From NCBI RefSeq assembly GCF_026745355.1, contig NC_079205.1, positions 69,283 through 133,282 of the forward strand: DNA of 64,000 nucleotides, given 5' to 3'. Shown here piece by piece: positions 51,289 through 60,715 of the stretch (positions are counted from its first letter, which is position 1; every line of letters starts with the position of its first letter). The notes under the pieces are model-generated. The model did no database searches, was not told where the DNA came from, and saw nothing but the letters and a program-made list of their open reading frames with translations. Position numbers and translations under genes: made by a program. Source of the DNA: Beta vulgaris subsp. vulgaris. Taxonomy: Eukaryota > Streptophyta > Magnoliopsida > Caryophyllales > Amaranthaceae.

Positions 51289-52287
51289 TCATAAACTTAA
51301 AAGTAAAGACAATATGTAACTTAATACGAAATTAATAATGATGGAAAAATAATTTACCCTAATTGTTGCATGTAGTCTTGCCTTAGCCCCCGGAACTGAA
51401 AGCGTGATGTTTGCTCGGACCTTAGTTTCACACCACATTAGCACAATACCACTTCTCAACCCAGCTCCCCTAACACATTTATAACTGAGTGTTGTATCCA
51501 GATCCGTGTGAATCGCATCAAACTGATAATCTGAAACCCTTGCCTCAAGCAAAACTATCACATGTGGTTGGTGTAAGTCCACCATCATTTGAAAGTGTCG
51601 AACGAAAGATGGTCTTGAAGCCCCCCTAACACTCCATACAATTATTGGAGTGTGAGGTGTAAAAACATTTGGGTCATCGAAACCACCCATAACCCTGAAC
51701 CAATTGAGTGCCCTATTTTTTCCGTTTACCAACCTATCCAATACCGAAATACCAATATCAAAATGAGACAAGGGGGTCGCAACATGGAATATATGAAATG
51801 CATCTGTGTACGAAGCCATCAGGACATGAACACGAGCCTGGCGTAGCATATGGATGTTGCCATGTGAGATGTCAACATTTGGCTTAGGATCAATAACATA
51901 CTTTGCCCATTCAGGGACAACCTCATCTTCATCCCAATATTCCAATTGATCAAGACTCCAAAGAAAGAACACTTGGAATACATCATGCACATCGATGATG
52001 TCTTCCCTATTTGGTAGGTGACCAACCATGATTTCTATTCCACTTTTTTCCTTCATGAACAAAGCTTCAAATACTGTATTCTCAGATACATTTTCCTTTG
52101 GATTTTTTATAATGGTTCTTAGTGTGCTAAGGCAAGATGGAAATGTCGTATACATTGCGTGATCCCAAATGTAGCTCCATGCGTTAACATCCATCTCCCC
52201 TTCTACAAATTTCGGTGGTTTCACATATGTGGTTAGTTGTGGACACTCTTTGAACTCCCAACCTGGTGGTGGGACAAACCCATTCAT
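51289..52287 (-). CDS. Unknown protein with a C-terminal half of a LINE-type endonuclease domain
   Basis: The frame opens with ATG at 52287 (MNGFVPPPGWEFKECPQL) and has 332 residues. Residues 1 to about 215 match nothing I know. From about 216 the sequence IIVWSVRGASRPSFVRHF, MMVDLHQPHVIVLLEARVS, then GLRSGIVLMW resembles the first half of the endonuclease/exonuclease/phosphatase fold of plant LINEs, whose consensus is IIxWNCRG...PDxxxLxETR. The Asn of WNCRG is Ser here, while the Glu of LEAR is kept. The second half with the catalytic Asp/His is missing. A GT donor after HATIR (about 51355) suggests a short further exon. It lies in the MULE composite, so it is probably an accessory ORF of the element. 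Confidence 0.6.
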   Translation of the reverse strand: MNGFVPPPGWEFKECPQLTTYVKPPKFVEGEMDVNAWSYIWDHAMYTTFPSCLSTLRTIIKNPKENVSENTVFEALFMKEKSGIEIMVGHLPNREDIIDVHDVFQVFFLWSLDQLEYWDEDEVVPEWAKYVIDPKPNVDISHGNIHMLRQARVHVLMASYTDAFHIFHVATPLSHFDIGISVLDRLVNGKNRALNWFRVMGGFDDPNVFTPHTPIIVWSVRGASRPSFVRHFQMMVDLHQPHVIVLLEARVSDYQFDAIHTDLDTTLSYKCVRGAGLRSGIVLMWCETKVRANITLSVPGAKARLHATIRVNYFSIIINFVLSYILSLLLSL

Positions 52288-52878
52288 GTCGTTGGTTTAA
52301 GTGGTATTTTAGAGGATGATGATTTAGGATTCTTTAGTTAATAAAGTAATGGAGTGAAGAAGGCTGATGAAAAACACTAACCATCAACTATAGTTATATA
52401 GTAGTACAATAGTACTTCATAGTGGCCCACAACCCATCCAATACTACTTACCCATTAGCAAATAATGAAATTAAAAAACTCAACCCGCCTGATAGTTGAT
52501 AAAATATGGATATGCACAAACACAATATGTTACTTTGTAGACATCACATATTTAAGAGGTTGATAGAAAAGCATATAAAACACAAAGGTACTAAATTTAG
52601 CTTTAATAGAAAAGCATATAAAACACAAACATCATCAAATCTTGTTCTCCCCTACGTCTTTCCTATAGCTAAACACAAACACAAACGTCTTTCCTATAGC
52701 TAAACTGTCAATAACACCAGTTCCATAATCTTTGACAGTATATTCCGATGCAAAAACACAATATGTTTCTTCCAAATATCACATTTATGAACTTATAACT
52801 AGACACCTTCACACCATTACATGTTTCCGGACACAATAAAACTAGGTACAATTGTCTTAATAAACTGATACTAATAAA

Positions 52879-53486
52879 CTAAGGTACTAAAATTAGCTTT
52901 CCAACAAAAGCATATAAAACACAGCCATCATAAATTTTGTTTTCCCCTACTTCTTTCATTGGATCTAGAAGTTTGTTGTCCATTAACAAGCTAACATCTT
53001 TTGTATCCAACCCTAGTTGGGCTGACCACATTCCACAAACCTCGTGCAACATTGTATCTACACGAACACGAAATTGGTGAACTATGGGAATCGAACGTAT
53101 ATCACCAATTGTGAATACCCGCCACTCGTACCAACCTTCGTGCCTTGGATTAACAGCGAGACCAAATCTTGTTCCCTTCAAAGATAATCACATTAAACAA
53201 CTTAGAACATAAATAAATTTCATTTAATAAAATATAATAATTTTATTGATTTTACCTTCATGTAAGCCAAAACAACATCGGCACCTTTGAACCCGCGTGC
53301 GAATGGGGTCTCATCGGGCCTCAAAAACTTCTTACAATGGAATAGCCAAAGGTTATTTGTTGCAACCCCTGAATCATGTAAATTTAGTGGATACCCGAGT
53401 GTGAAAAATTGTTTCCAAGCATGGATATCCGAATTAATTGAAGTTTCCTTATTATAGATACCCCAAACATCATTGGCATAACAAAT
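52879..53486 (-). CDS. Protein with ubiquitin-like C-terminal domain (5' end lost)
   Basis: Two exons: 53486-53256 (open frame containing YANDVWGIYNKETSINSDIH, FFTLGYPLNLHDSG, LWLFHCKKFLRPDETPFA, VVLAYMK) and 53175-52879 (GTRFGLAVNPRHEGWYEW, and on to the stop). The intron is GT-AG, 80 bp, phase 0. The last 70 residues, FRVRVDTMLHEVCGMWS, LGLDTKDVSLLMDNKLLDP, IYDGCVLYAFV, follow the ubiquitin-like pattern (beta hairpin, helix, LxxDxxxL, DGxxL). There is no C-terminal Gly-Gly, so it is not a conjugated modifier. A stop lies just upstream in frame, beside an 80-bp duplication, so the 5' part seems disrupted. Confidence 0.5.
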
Positions 53487-53980
53487 TCATTAGAACACAA
53501 TTATAATAATAGATAATGTATGGTTAAATGAAACTATATTAGTTGTTAGTTGGTACTAATCTTTTATTTTGTTTTAGGATATTAGGGTTTAGTGATTAAG
53601 GTTTAGGGTTTAGTGTTTAGGGTTCATTTGCGGATATCTGAATTCATGGAAATTTAGTGGATACCCGAGCGTGAAAGATCAATTTGGGAAATTGTTTTAT
53701 GAAATATATCCTATAATCCGATCCGAAACTTTTTTAACTGCAAAGATCAATTTCGGATATCCGATCGGATCCGTTTCAACTATATATTTTGAATTGAATT
53801 CGGATCACATTTTTCCCGATCCGAACATTTCAAATCTATCCGAAACATTCGGATCGAATATCCGAAATGAACACATCTTTTACATTAATTGTGAATACCT
53901 TATTATAGATACGACAAACATCATTGGCATAACAAACTCATTAGAACACAATTATAATAATAGATAATGTATGGTTAACT
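53487..53980. repeat. Local duplication with insert containing telomere-like and GGATATCCG motifs
   Basis: Bases 53448-53527 recur at 53897-53976 with few changes. A shorter piece (AATTTAGTGGATACCCGAG) at about 53380 recurs at about 53652. Between the copies lie degenerate TTTAGGG units (53577-53625) and repeated GGATATCCG/GGATCCG words. The insert separates the ubiquitin-like gene from its upstream sequence. Confidence 0.7.
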
Positions 53981-54139
53981 GGGATCCAACACAAAACTAT
54001 TAATTATAAACACAATATTCTCTTAAACAAACACAATACAGCTTTAACCTACTTTATGATGTGAATCCCACATAAGTACTACCTGGACGACATTTTTTTG
54101 GAGGGAATTAAACCAAATGGTTTTGGTTTTGGCGCCAAT

Positions 54140-55225
54140 ATGTTTCTATTAGTGTGGGTACATATACACTGCTACATGGCAAACAAATATGAAAAAAAAT
54201 TAAGAGAGTTAAACATGGTGCACTTCTTTCTTCCAGCCACCATGTTGGTACCCCACGAAGTGAAGGAACGAAATTTTCTCCTCCCACCAATACAAGTAAC
54301 TTTCACCACCACTCAAAAATTTACCAGCTTCAAGAAGAAAGGATTCATTATAGAATATCCAACTTACCCTTCAACCACACTTGGAAGAGCCTACCAAATA
54401 GGGTCCTCCAAATATGTCATTAAGGTGGAAATCATAAGGATTAAGGAATTGCAACTGTCAATCACTGAACCCCAGCGGAGTGAAGAAGACAAACAATCAG
54501 CCTTAGTGGAGATAAGTAAGGATTTCAGAGTAACTCCTTTCAACACCCCGGACCTCGGGGATGTTGCTTACTTGGGTAAGCCTTTTAAGGTTTTTCTAAA
54601 ATGGCTGATAGACAACTCCTCCAGGGAAGAGTTGCAAAGTAATATACACTTGTTGGATATTTTATGCCCACTGACTCTTCCAACTCGTAGGGAGGTGTAT
54701 TTACTTGCAGAAGGTGTTCAAGAACTGGTAATAAGAAGCTTTGCTAATGATCTCAAAGTTGTTCAAATTCGAAGTGAATTGGACGGTTCCTACCCTGTGA
54801 TAGGGTTGTCTGCAACCATAAGTAACACGACTTCAGACATACGTGACGGTCGTTCTTTTAAAATATCGTTCAACTACATCGCAACCAACCGTAGGCCTGC
54901 AAACTGGAAACGCAAACCTCCAACTATGCGTACAATAATAATATGGAATTGTCGGGGCATGGCGAGGAGCACTTTCCCCGCACGATATGCTCACATCGTC
55001 GAGTGTCACAGACCACATGTGGTGGTTCTATCCGAAACCAGAGTTTCTTGCAACATTTTAAAGGTCATCATGCAACGTTTTCCTACCCGAAGATTGAGCA
55101 CAGCGGAACCAGAAGGTAATTTAGGCGGGCTAGCGGTTATTATTACAAGTATGAACGATACCTTTGTTGACATAGAGGTCAATCGTAAATTACCTAATCA
55201 GTGGGACGGGTCGTTAGTATGTTAG
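54140..55225 (+). CDS. Unknown protein ending in half of a LINE-type endonuclease domain
   Basis: The frame is open from upstream of 54140. The first ATG in frame is at 54140 (MFLLVWVHIHCYMANKYEKK), giving about 361 residues. The first 275 residues (HFFLPATMLVPHEVKERNF, GDVAYLGKPFKVFLKWLI, LPTRREVYLLAEGVQELVI) are not recognised. The end, IIIWNCRGMARSTFPARYA then RPHVVVLSETRVS and GGLAVIITSMND, matches the first half of a LINE-type endonuclease, with the metal-binding Asn (WNCRG) and Glu (SETR) kept. The second half is missing. The N-terminus is unlike that of the minus-strand ORF at 51289-52287, yet the C-terminal module is the same type. Confidence 0.55.
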   Translation: MFLLVWVHIHCYMANKYEKKLRELNMVHFFLPATMLVPHEVKERNFLLPPIQVTFTTTQKFTSFKKKGFIIEYPTYPSTTLGRAYQIGSSKYVIKVEIIRIKELQLSITEPQRSEEDKQSALVEISKDFRVTPFNTPDLGDVAYLGKPFKVFLKWLIDNSSREELQSNIHLLDILCPLTLPTRREVYLLAEGVQELVIRSFANDLKVVQIRSELDGSYPVIGLSATISNTTSDIRDGRSFKISFNYIATNRRPANWKRKPPTMRTIIIWNCRGMARSTFPARYAHIVECHRPHVVVLSETRVSCNILKVIMQRFPTRRLSTAEPEGNLGGLAVIITSMNDTFVDIEVNRKLPNQWDGSLVC

Positions 55226-55500
55226 TATTTTTACATATTAGTTTTGGGGTTTACTACAACTTGGAGTAGTGAGTGGTTTAAGTCTAATTTTGTAATGAAA
55301 TGACGCAGTTGAACTAATATTGTTAGTTTATGTTAGGTTTAGAATTTAAATGTTGTACAAGTATTGTTAAACTTGTTAGGTTAAATTGAGATAGCAAAAA
55401 TGTAACTCAACTGTTTTTGGGCCAAAGTATGAGAATATAACATGAATTCAATGATGTTTTGTTTTTTGGGCCTTCAATATGATATTATGAAAACAATACG
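55226..55500. other. Short spacer
   Basis: AT-rich DNA after the ORF stop, in which I see no feature. Confidence 0.4.
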
Positions 55501-56395
55501 GTCTTTGAACTCATACACATTAGTGCAATGGAAATTACAAAAATCACAACACACAAACACAATATCACATCGACACAAACACAATATAACATAGCATAGA
55601 CATCAGTACAATGGAAGAACACTAACGTTTACCATTTGGACTCTATGTAGTTTAACTAAAATCCCAACTCATACACATTAGTGCAATGGAAAATACAATA
55701 TCACAACACACAAATATAATATCACATAGACACAAATACAATATACCATAGCATACACTTCAGTGCAATGAAAAAAACAATATCACAACACATAAACACA
55801 ATATCACATGGACACAAACACAATATCACATAGACACAAACACAATATACCATAGCATACACATTAGTTTAATGAAAAAAACAATATCACAACACACAAA
55901 CACAATATCACATAGACACAAACACAATATACCATAGCATACACATTAGTTTAATGAAAAAAACAATATCACAACACACAAACACAATATCACATCGACA
56001 CAAACCCAATATACCATAGCATACATATCAGTACAATGGAACAACACTAACGTTTACCATTTGGACTCTATGTAGTTTAACTAAAATCCCAACTCATACA
56101 CATTAGTGCAATGGAAAATACAACATCACAACACACAAACATAATATCACATAGACACAAACACAATATACCATAGCATACATATTAGTGCAATGAAAAA
56201 AACAATATCACAACACACAAACACAATATCACATTGACACAAACACAATCTACCATGGCATCCATACACATCAGAGCAATGGAACAACACTAACGTTTAG
56301 TATTTGAACTCGTGTAGTTTAGCTAAAATCTCAAATCATACACATTAGTGCAATGGAAAATACAATAATATTAGTTAGCTAATTACTTAAACTGT
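55501..56395. repeat. Array of ACACAAACACAATA-rich nested repeats
   Basis: The word ACACAAACACAATATC or a close variant occurs many times, all in this orientation. An 83-bp unit is directly repeated near 55862 and 55945. A longer block, CACTAACGTTTACCATTTGG with its flanks, occurs at about 55620 and 56044 and again, diverged, near 56290. Single copies of the related AAACACAATATGTTAC are scattered at 46.86, 48.16, 52.52 and 52.76 kb and in every satellite monomer. Confidence 0.85.
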
Positions 56396-56581
56396 ACACC
56401 ATGTAAAATATAATTCATGGCACAATCATTTACATGTCTAAGAAAATGGGCCTCACTACCAAAAACAACTAATTACATACCCAAAAAGTGATGGAGCCAA
56501 TTTTGCAATCTACATAGCCACATATTATAATCATACCCAACACAGTTGTACGTCCCAAAAAATTATTGAAACCAAACACAA

Positions 56582-57278
56582 CTACTTGGATTTACCACCA
56601 GCGTCTCGATGCCTAGCCAACAATGTCTTCACATTTTCCCTGGCGTTGTTATGCTCGGACATCACATCTTCACATAGAAGCCATTTTCTTTCATCCTGTA
56701 TATTTCCCTATGGAGTCATATTAAACTACAATAATTAGATGATTTAAAAATATAAATTAAAAAAGCTATAATAATAAATAACTTATTGGCTAAGAATAAA
56801 GGAACACGCACAATAGTCAAACTATGCTTCAGCCGGTCCGCACAACTCTTAATCGCAATTAGCATATGCACACCACAACTATGCCTGAAATATCATTAGT
56901 ATACTATTATTAGTATAATACTGTATTATAACACATTATCAGAATATTAGTAGATCAATCAGGTAAATAGAGAGCGCAATGAAGTTAGTGTCTTTACAAA
57001 TCATTTTGTTGGATCATTTGCATGGAAAATTTCGGCCAAGTCGAGATAGCACCCAACTCCCATGTCTTGTCAACAAAACGAAGTAAGCGGTCCACGGCGT
57101 AGGTCTGTTTGGAGGGGTTGCACATTAGTAAACATAATTAACATGTATAAGTCAAATTTAAGTTTAAAATCATACCAGCTTCATTAAACTGAAGTGGTTA
57201 GCATCAACCGCTTGCCGTGTCTCCATGGAGTCAATCACGAGGACCTCCTCTCGGTTAATTGAATAGGCAGCACACCAC
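56582..57278 (-). pseudogene. ULP1-like (C48) cysteine protease, C-terminal part, cut by the CACTA element
   Basis: ULP proteases remove SUMO-like modifiers. Exons: 57278-57176 (WCAAYSINREEVLVIDSM), 57104-56998 (TYAVDRLLRFVDKTW, FSMQMIQQND), 56884-56812 (LHSCGVHMLIAIKSCADRL), 56695-56582 (DERKWLLCEDVMSEHNNARE, then the stop). All introns are GT-AG and phases agree. Seen: the triad Asp in VIDSM, the oxyanion Gln region QQND and the nucleophile Cys in SCGV. The residue before Cys is Ser where most family members have Asp. The catalytic His region should lie just upstream of WC, exactly where the CACTA terminus begins at 57279. The 5' half, if it exists, is on the far side of the CACTA element. 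MULEs with captured ULP genes (Kaonashi, CUMULE) are the best precedent. Confidence 0.75.
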
Positions 57279-57700
57279 CACTACAAGAATCCGTGTTTTT
57301 ACCGACCGCCTCAATCGGTCGGTGAAACACGAAAAACGGACGGTAATACATTTACCGACCGCTGAACGGTCGCTTCATGGCGGTTGGTAAAATGCTGGTT
57401 GGTAATTTGCATATCACCAACGGGAAAACGGTCGGTAAAATTTTACCTACCGCTTTCTAGATTTTACCGACCGTTTTGTGGCGGTAGGTAATTACCTACT
57501 GCTAGTCGGTTGGTGTAACCGGTAGGTAATTACTTACAAGCAATATGTTGGTATTTACCAACCGGTTTTGTGGCGGTCGGTAATTTAACAATAACGGTAG
57601 GTGATTACCAACCGTTTTATACATTTTACCTACTATTTTTGTTAGATTAGACAACGTTTTTAGATGGGTAAGCCTACCGTTATTCGGTCGGTAATTTGCT
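57279..57700. repeat. CACTA terminal and subterminal repeats
   Basis: After the CACTACAAGAA terminus, about 400 bp are packed with TTACCGACCG and its inverse CGGTCGGTAA, plus related GCGGTAGGTAATTACC words, in both orientations. Such subterminal repeats are the binding sites of TNPA-type proteins in characterised CACTA elements. Confidence 0.9.
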
Positions 57701-57896
57701 ATTATTTTCTAAAAAAAAATATTATTTTCACCACAATATAAACTACACCTCCATTTTATATCAAAATAATAGGTTTGTTACAACATATATTAAACATCAT
57801 ATTCTCCGAAATATAGATGTAATAGTAATTCCAACAACCAAAATTAAACATCATTTTTCTCAAAATATATAATATACTAATAAAAAAACTATAAGT

Positions 57897-60488
57897 CTAA
57901 GTACTACAAGGAAATTCCGATCCACCACCAGAAGGATCACGTGGGTCACGTGGTTGGGTGAAAGGGAAAGTACCACACTGAGTCATCATTTGAGAATACT
58001 CTTCCATTGTAGTCTTCATCTCCTCCATGTATTTTTTTGCCTCTTCCCTTTCCTTTTCCGTTTGGAGACGATATGTTTCCCACTCATTTTTTTGCCTCTG
58101 AAATTCAGCTACCTGATCTGCTAATTGTTGCTGATATTGCTCCACGGTAGTTGAAAGCTGAGAAAGCATAGAAGGTGTGTAGACACTAGAAGAGCTACTA
58201 GTGCGGGTTGATGATTTTTTGTAAAGAAGATCACCGCTTGTACCTAAGCCAGGAATCAATCCTTTTTTCCTCCCACCCACTGTCTCAAAGTACACTTCAT
58301 TGGGATCTTTGTTGACTCCCTTCTCTCTATAATCATCCAATTTCTTATTATAATTATCCTACATCAAATAGACAATTTAATATGCATACATAATATTTTT
58401 AGGAAAAAATAGACAAAATTTTGTTTAAATTTATACTAAAAAAAATGATATATATATATATATATATAACTTCAACAACATTATAACTCAAAACTAAAAA
58501 AAGAAAATGTTCATATCTCTATTATATAAGGCAACACATGGGGGACACCAAAAAATAGTAAAAGAAATAAAAGAAAAAAAGTATGCTATCACGCGCTATC
58601 GTATGCATTGAGTGCATGTAAGGTTATTAGATTATTAAAGTAATGGTCAAAAGTCGTATTTTGCCAAATATGAAAATCAAAGTGTTACAAGTATGTTAAA
58701 ACTTAAAACTTCAAATACATATGAAAAAAAAATATTATTATGCATTAAGTATGCTGTTAGATTACTCTTAAATCTCAATTCTCAATGTATGTAGTAGTGG
58801 TAATCTAGATGAACAAATTATATTTTGGCAAAGTGTGAGAATTATTGTATGGTTCATTTTTTTTTATTGAAAATACTTATATCAATGTACTTCGTACATA
58901 GAAGTAACTTCAGTATTACTATACTTGGTAAGTATTTTGTAGAAAGAAAATTTGGCATTGTTCTTTTTTGGTGCAAAGAAGATATGGAATTGTGGGTTTT
59001 CGTCCAAAAGATTTGGCTCAGAGACAGAAGTATGCTAACTCTGTGACAACTGTTTCTTCACTGTACCTTTGTTGTTGGGGGGTTTTAGAGGAGTTACATC
59101 TGCAGACCTTAAGCCATTAAAATTTTCTTATTTTAGATGGGTTTTTAATTTTGATAGTGCAACTCTTTTGATCTTTACGTACTTCTTTACTCTGCATGCT
59201 ACTGTGAAGTTCTTTATAGTGAAGATGTCTATGCAGTAAATTATAACTAATTTAAACATCGAACAATATAAAAAATAATGAAGCTTTAATGCTTAAAATA
59301 CTTGCATTTCTAGAAAAAAAATATATTATGTCATCCAACCAACCATCCAAATATATTTATAATTTGTTATTGGAGCAAATGAAGTACACTAACCATGATT
59401 TGTTTTGATTTGGAGCCAATGAGTTGCTTGCCTTGGCCGGGTTGTCGTTCCTTTGAATGCGTCTCCAAATAAATATCAGCAGCTTTTGGCAATACTCCTC
59501 CATTTTTTGCAGCCTAGTCAAAAAAATAATCAACTTTATTATTATTTTAGACTATATAAATATCGAACTTATAAATGGTTACTAAAAGCAATATATACTC
59601 ACCATCCTTCTTGCATACTCGGCTGTAGAAATTGAACCTTGACAATGTCCAGGTTCCACAACACCTTCCAGCGATCCTCCTCTCTTGTTCTTTTTTGCTT
59701 GTTCAGATTTTTTCTTAAACTCATCCTCTTTTGTTTTTTGCATAAGTTGTTGGTGTATTTCCTCCGGCATCCATATTGGTCTTACACCTTTTCTCTTCGA
59801 TGTCACCCAATGATGCATGTCTTTGAGTCTTTTAGCTGCTTTGCGTTGAAAGCCTTGTCTTACTTGCGAATCCAACTCCGAGCGCCAAGAGTATTTACGC
59901 TGTATCATGCAAATATTAGAACTGACTAAATATTTATAATCTTATATGCGATAGACTATAATTAAGTTAAAGTGTTAACCTTGAAAAGATTAAACCAATG
60001 ATCTTTTTTGATTGACTTGTTTCAGTCCAATTTCTACATGGCTCAACGTAGTGCTCTTTGAAACATTCCGTAATAGATCGAGTGACTTTGTTATTGTCAA
60101 ACCTTAGAAAGAAAAAAAAACAATTATAATACAACACAAAATTTGTAACATAATTACAATAAAAACCTGTCATTCACTAAGAAAGAATTAACATATACTA
60201 AGATGGATAATATAAACACTAAGATGAATATTATAAACACTAAGAAAGAATTATCATGCACTAAGATGAATAACAAAAATTATAATATGAAACATAATGG
60301 ATTAAAATCATTTTTTACCATAGCGTATTAGGGTCCAACTGATTGCTTGCAGAATGCTCGCCTTCACCTTGCTCCTCTGTGGTGACAGTATCAGAATTCG
60401 ATGGAGGATTCTCGCCCTCAGTATCATTTGCCAGATGTGGAGTACGCTGGCTTCCTGAAGCTCTACCTTGCCCGCTAGAAGAAGCCAT
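57897..60488 (-). CDS. Ptta/En/Spm (TNPA-like) CACTA accessory protein, one frameshift
   Basis: Exons: 60488-60319 (MASSSGQGRASGSQRTPHL), 60102-59980, 59899-59603, 59513-59394, 58358-57897 (stop). All introns are GT-AG; the last is about 1.0 kb. The middle carries the plant Ptta transposase pattern: DNNKVTRSITECFKEHY, then YSWRSELDSQVRQGFQ, HHWVTSKRKG, ISTAEYARRM. The end (LSQLSTTVEQYQQQLADQV, then QRQKNEWETYRLQTEKEREE) is a predicted coiled coil. In exon 2 the frame breaks at a run of six A near 60002: the frame that enters reads TETSQSKKI, whereas the frame that joins exon 3 reads KKDHWFNLFK. Proteins of this type are thought to bind the subterminal repeats. Confidence 0.8.
58359..59393 (-). 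other. Long intron of the Ptta/TNPA-like gene
   Basis: GT at 59393-59392 and AG at 58360-58359. It is AT-rich with a TA microsatellite at 58449-58468. I see no coding signal. Confidence 0.6.
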
Positions 60489-60715
60489 CTAAAATAACAC
60501 AGATTAGTAGAACGAATAATGTAGTATAAACTTCAAAATTTTTTATATCAAATTTAAGAATAAAATAGGAATCAACTTAAACTTCTTAACATATTATATA
60601 ATATAAAGTGCAAACAATAAAAATTATAAAATCAATCATTACTAAATCCACCAAACATAATACAATGTATCGAAATTTAGAAGTTCAGAAGACACTACAA
60701 AATCTAATGTATGAT

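Noticed and set aside
52879..53175. Free ubiquitin/SUMO-like modifier
   Set aside because: The C-terminus ends GKLILVP without Gly-Gly and the domain is part of a longer protein.
53577..53625. Telomere repeats as a chromosome end
   Set aside because: Only a handful of degenerate units, with genes and transposons on both sides. It is interstitial.
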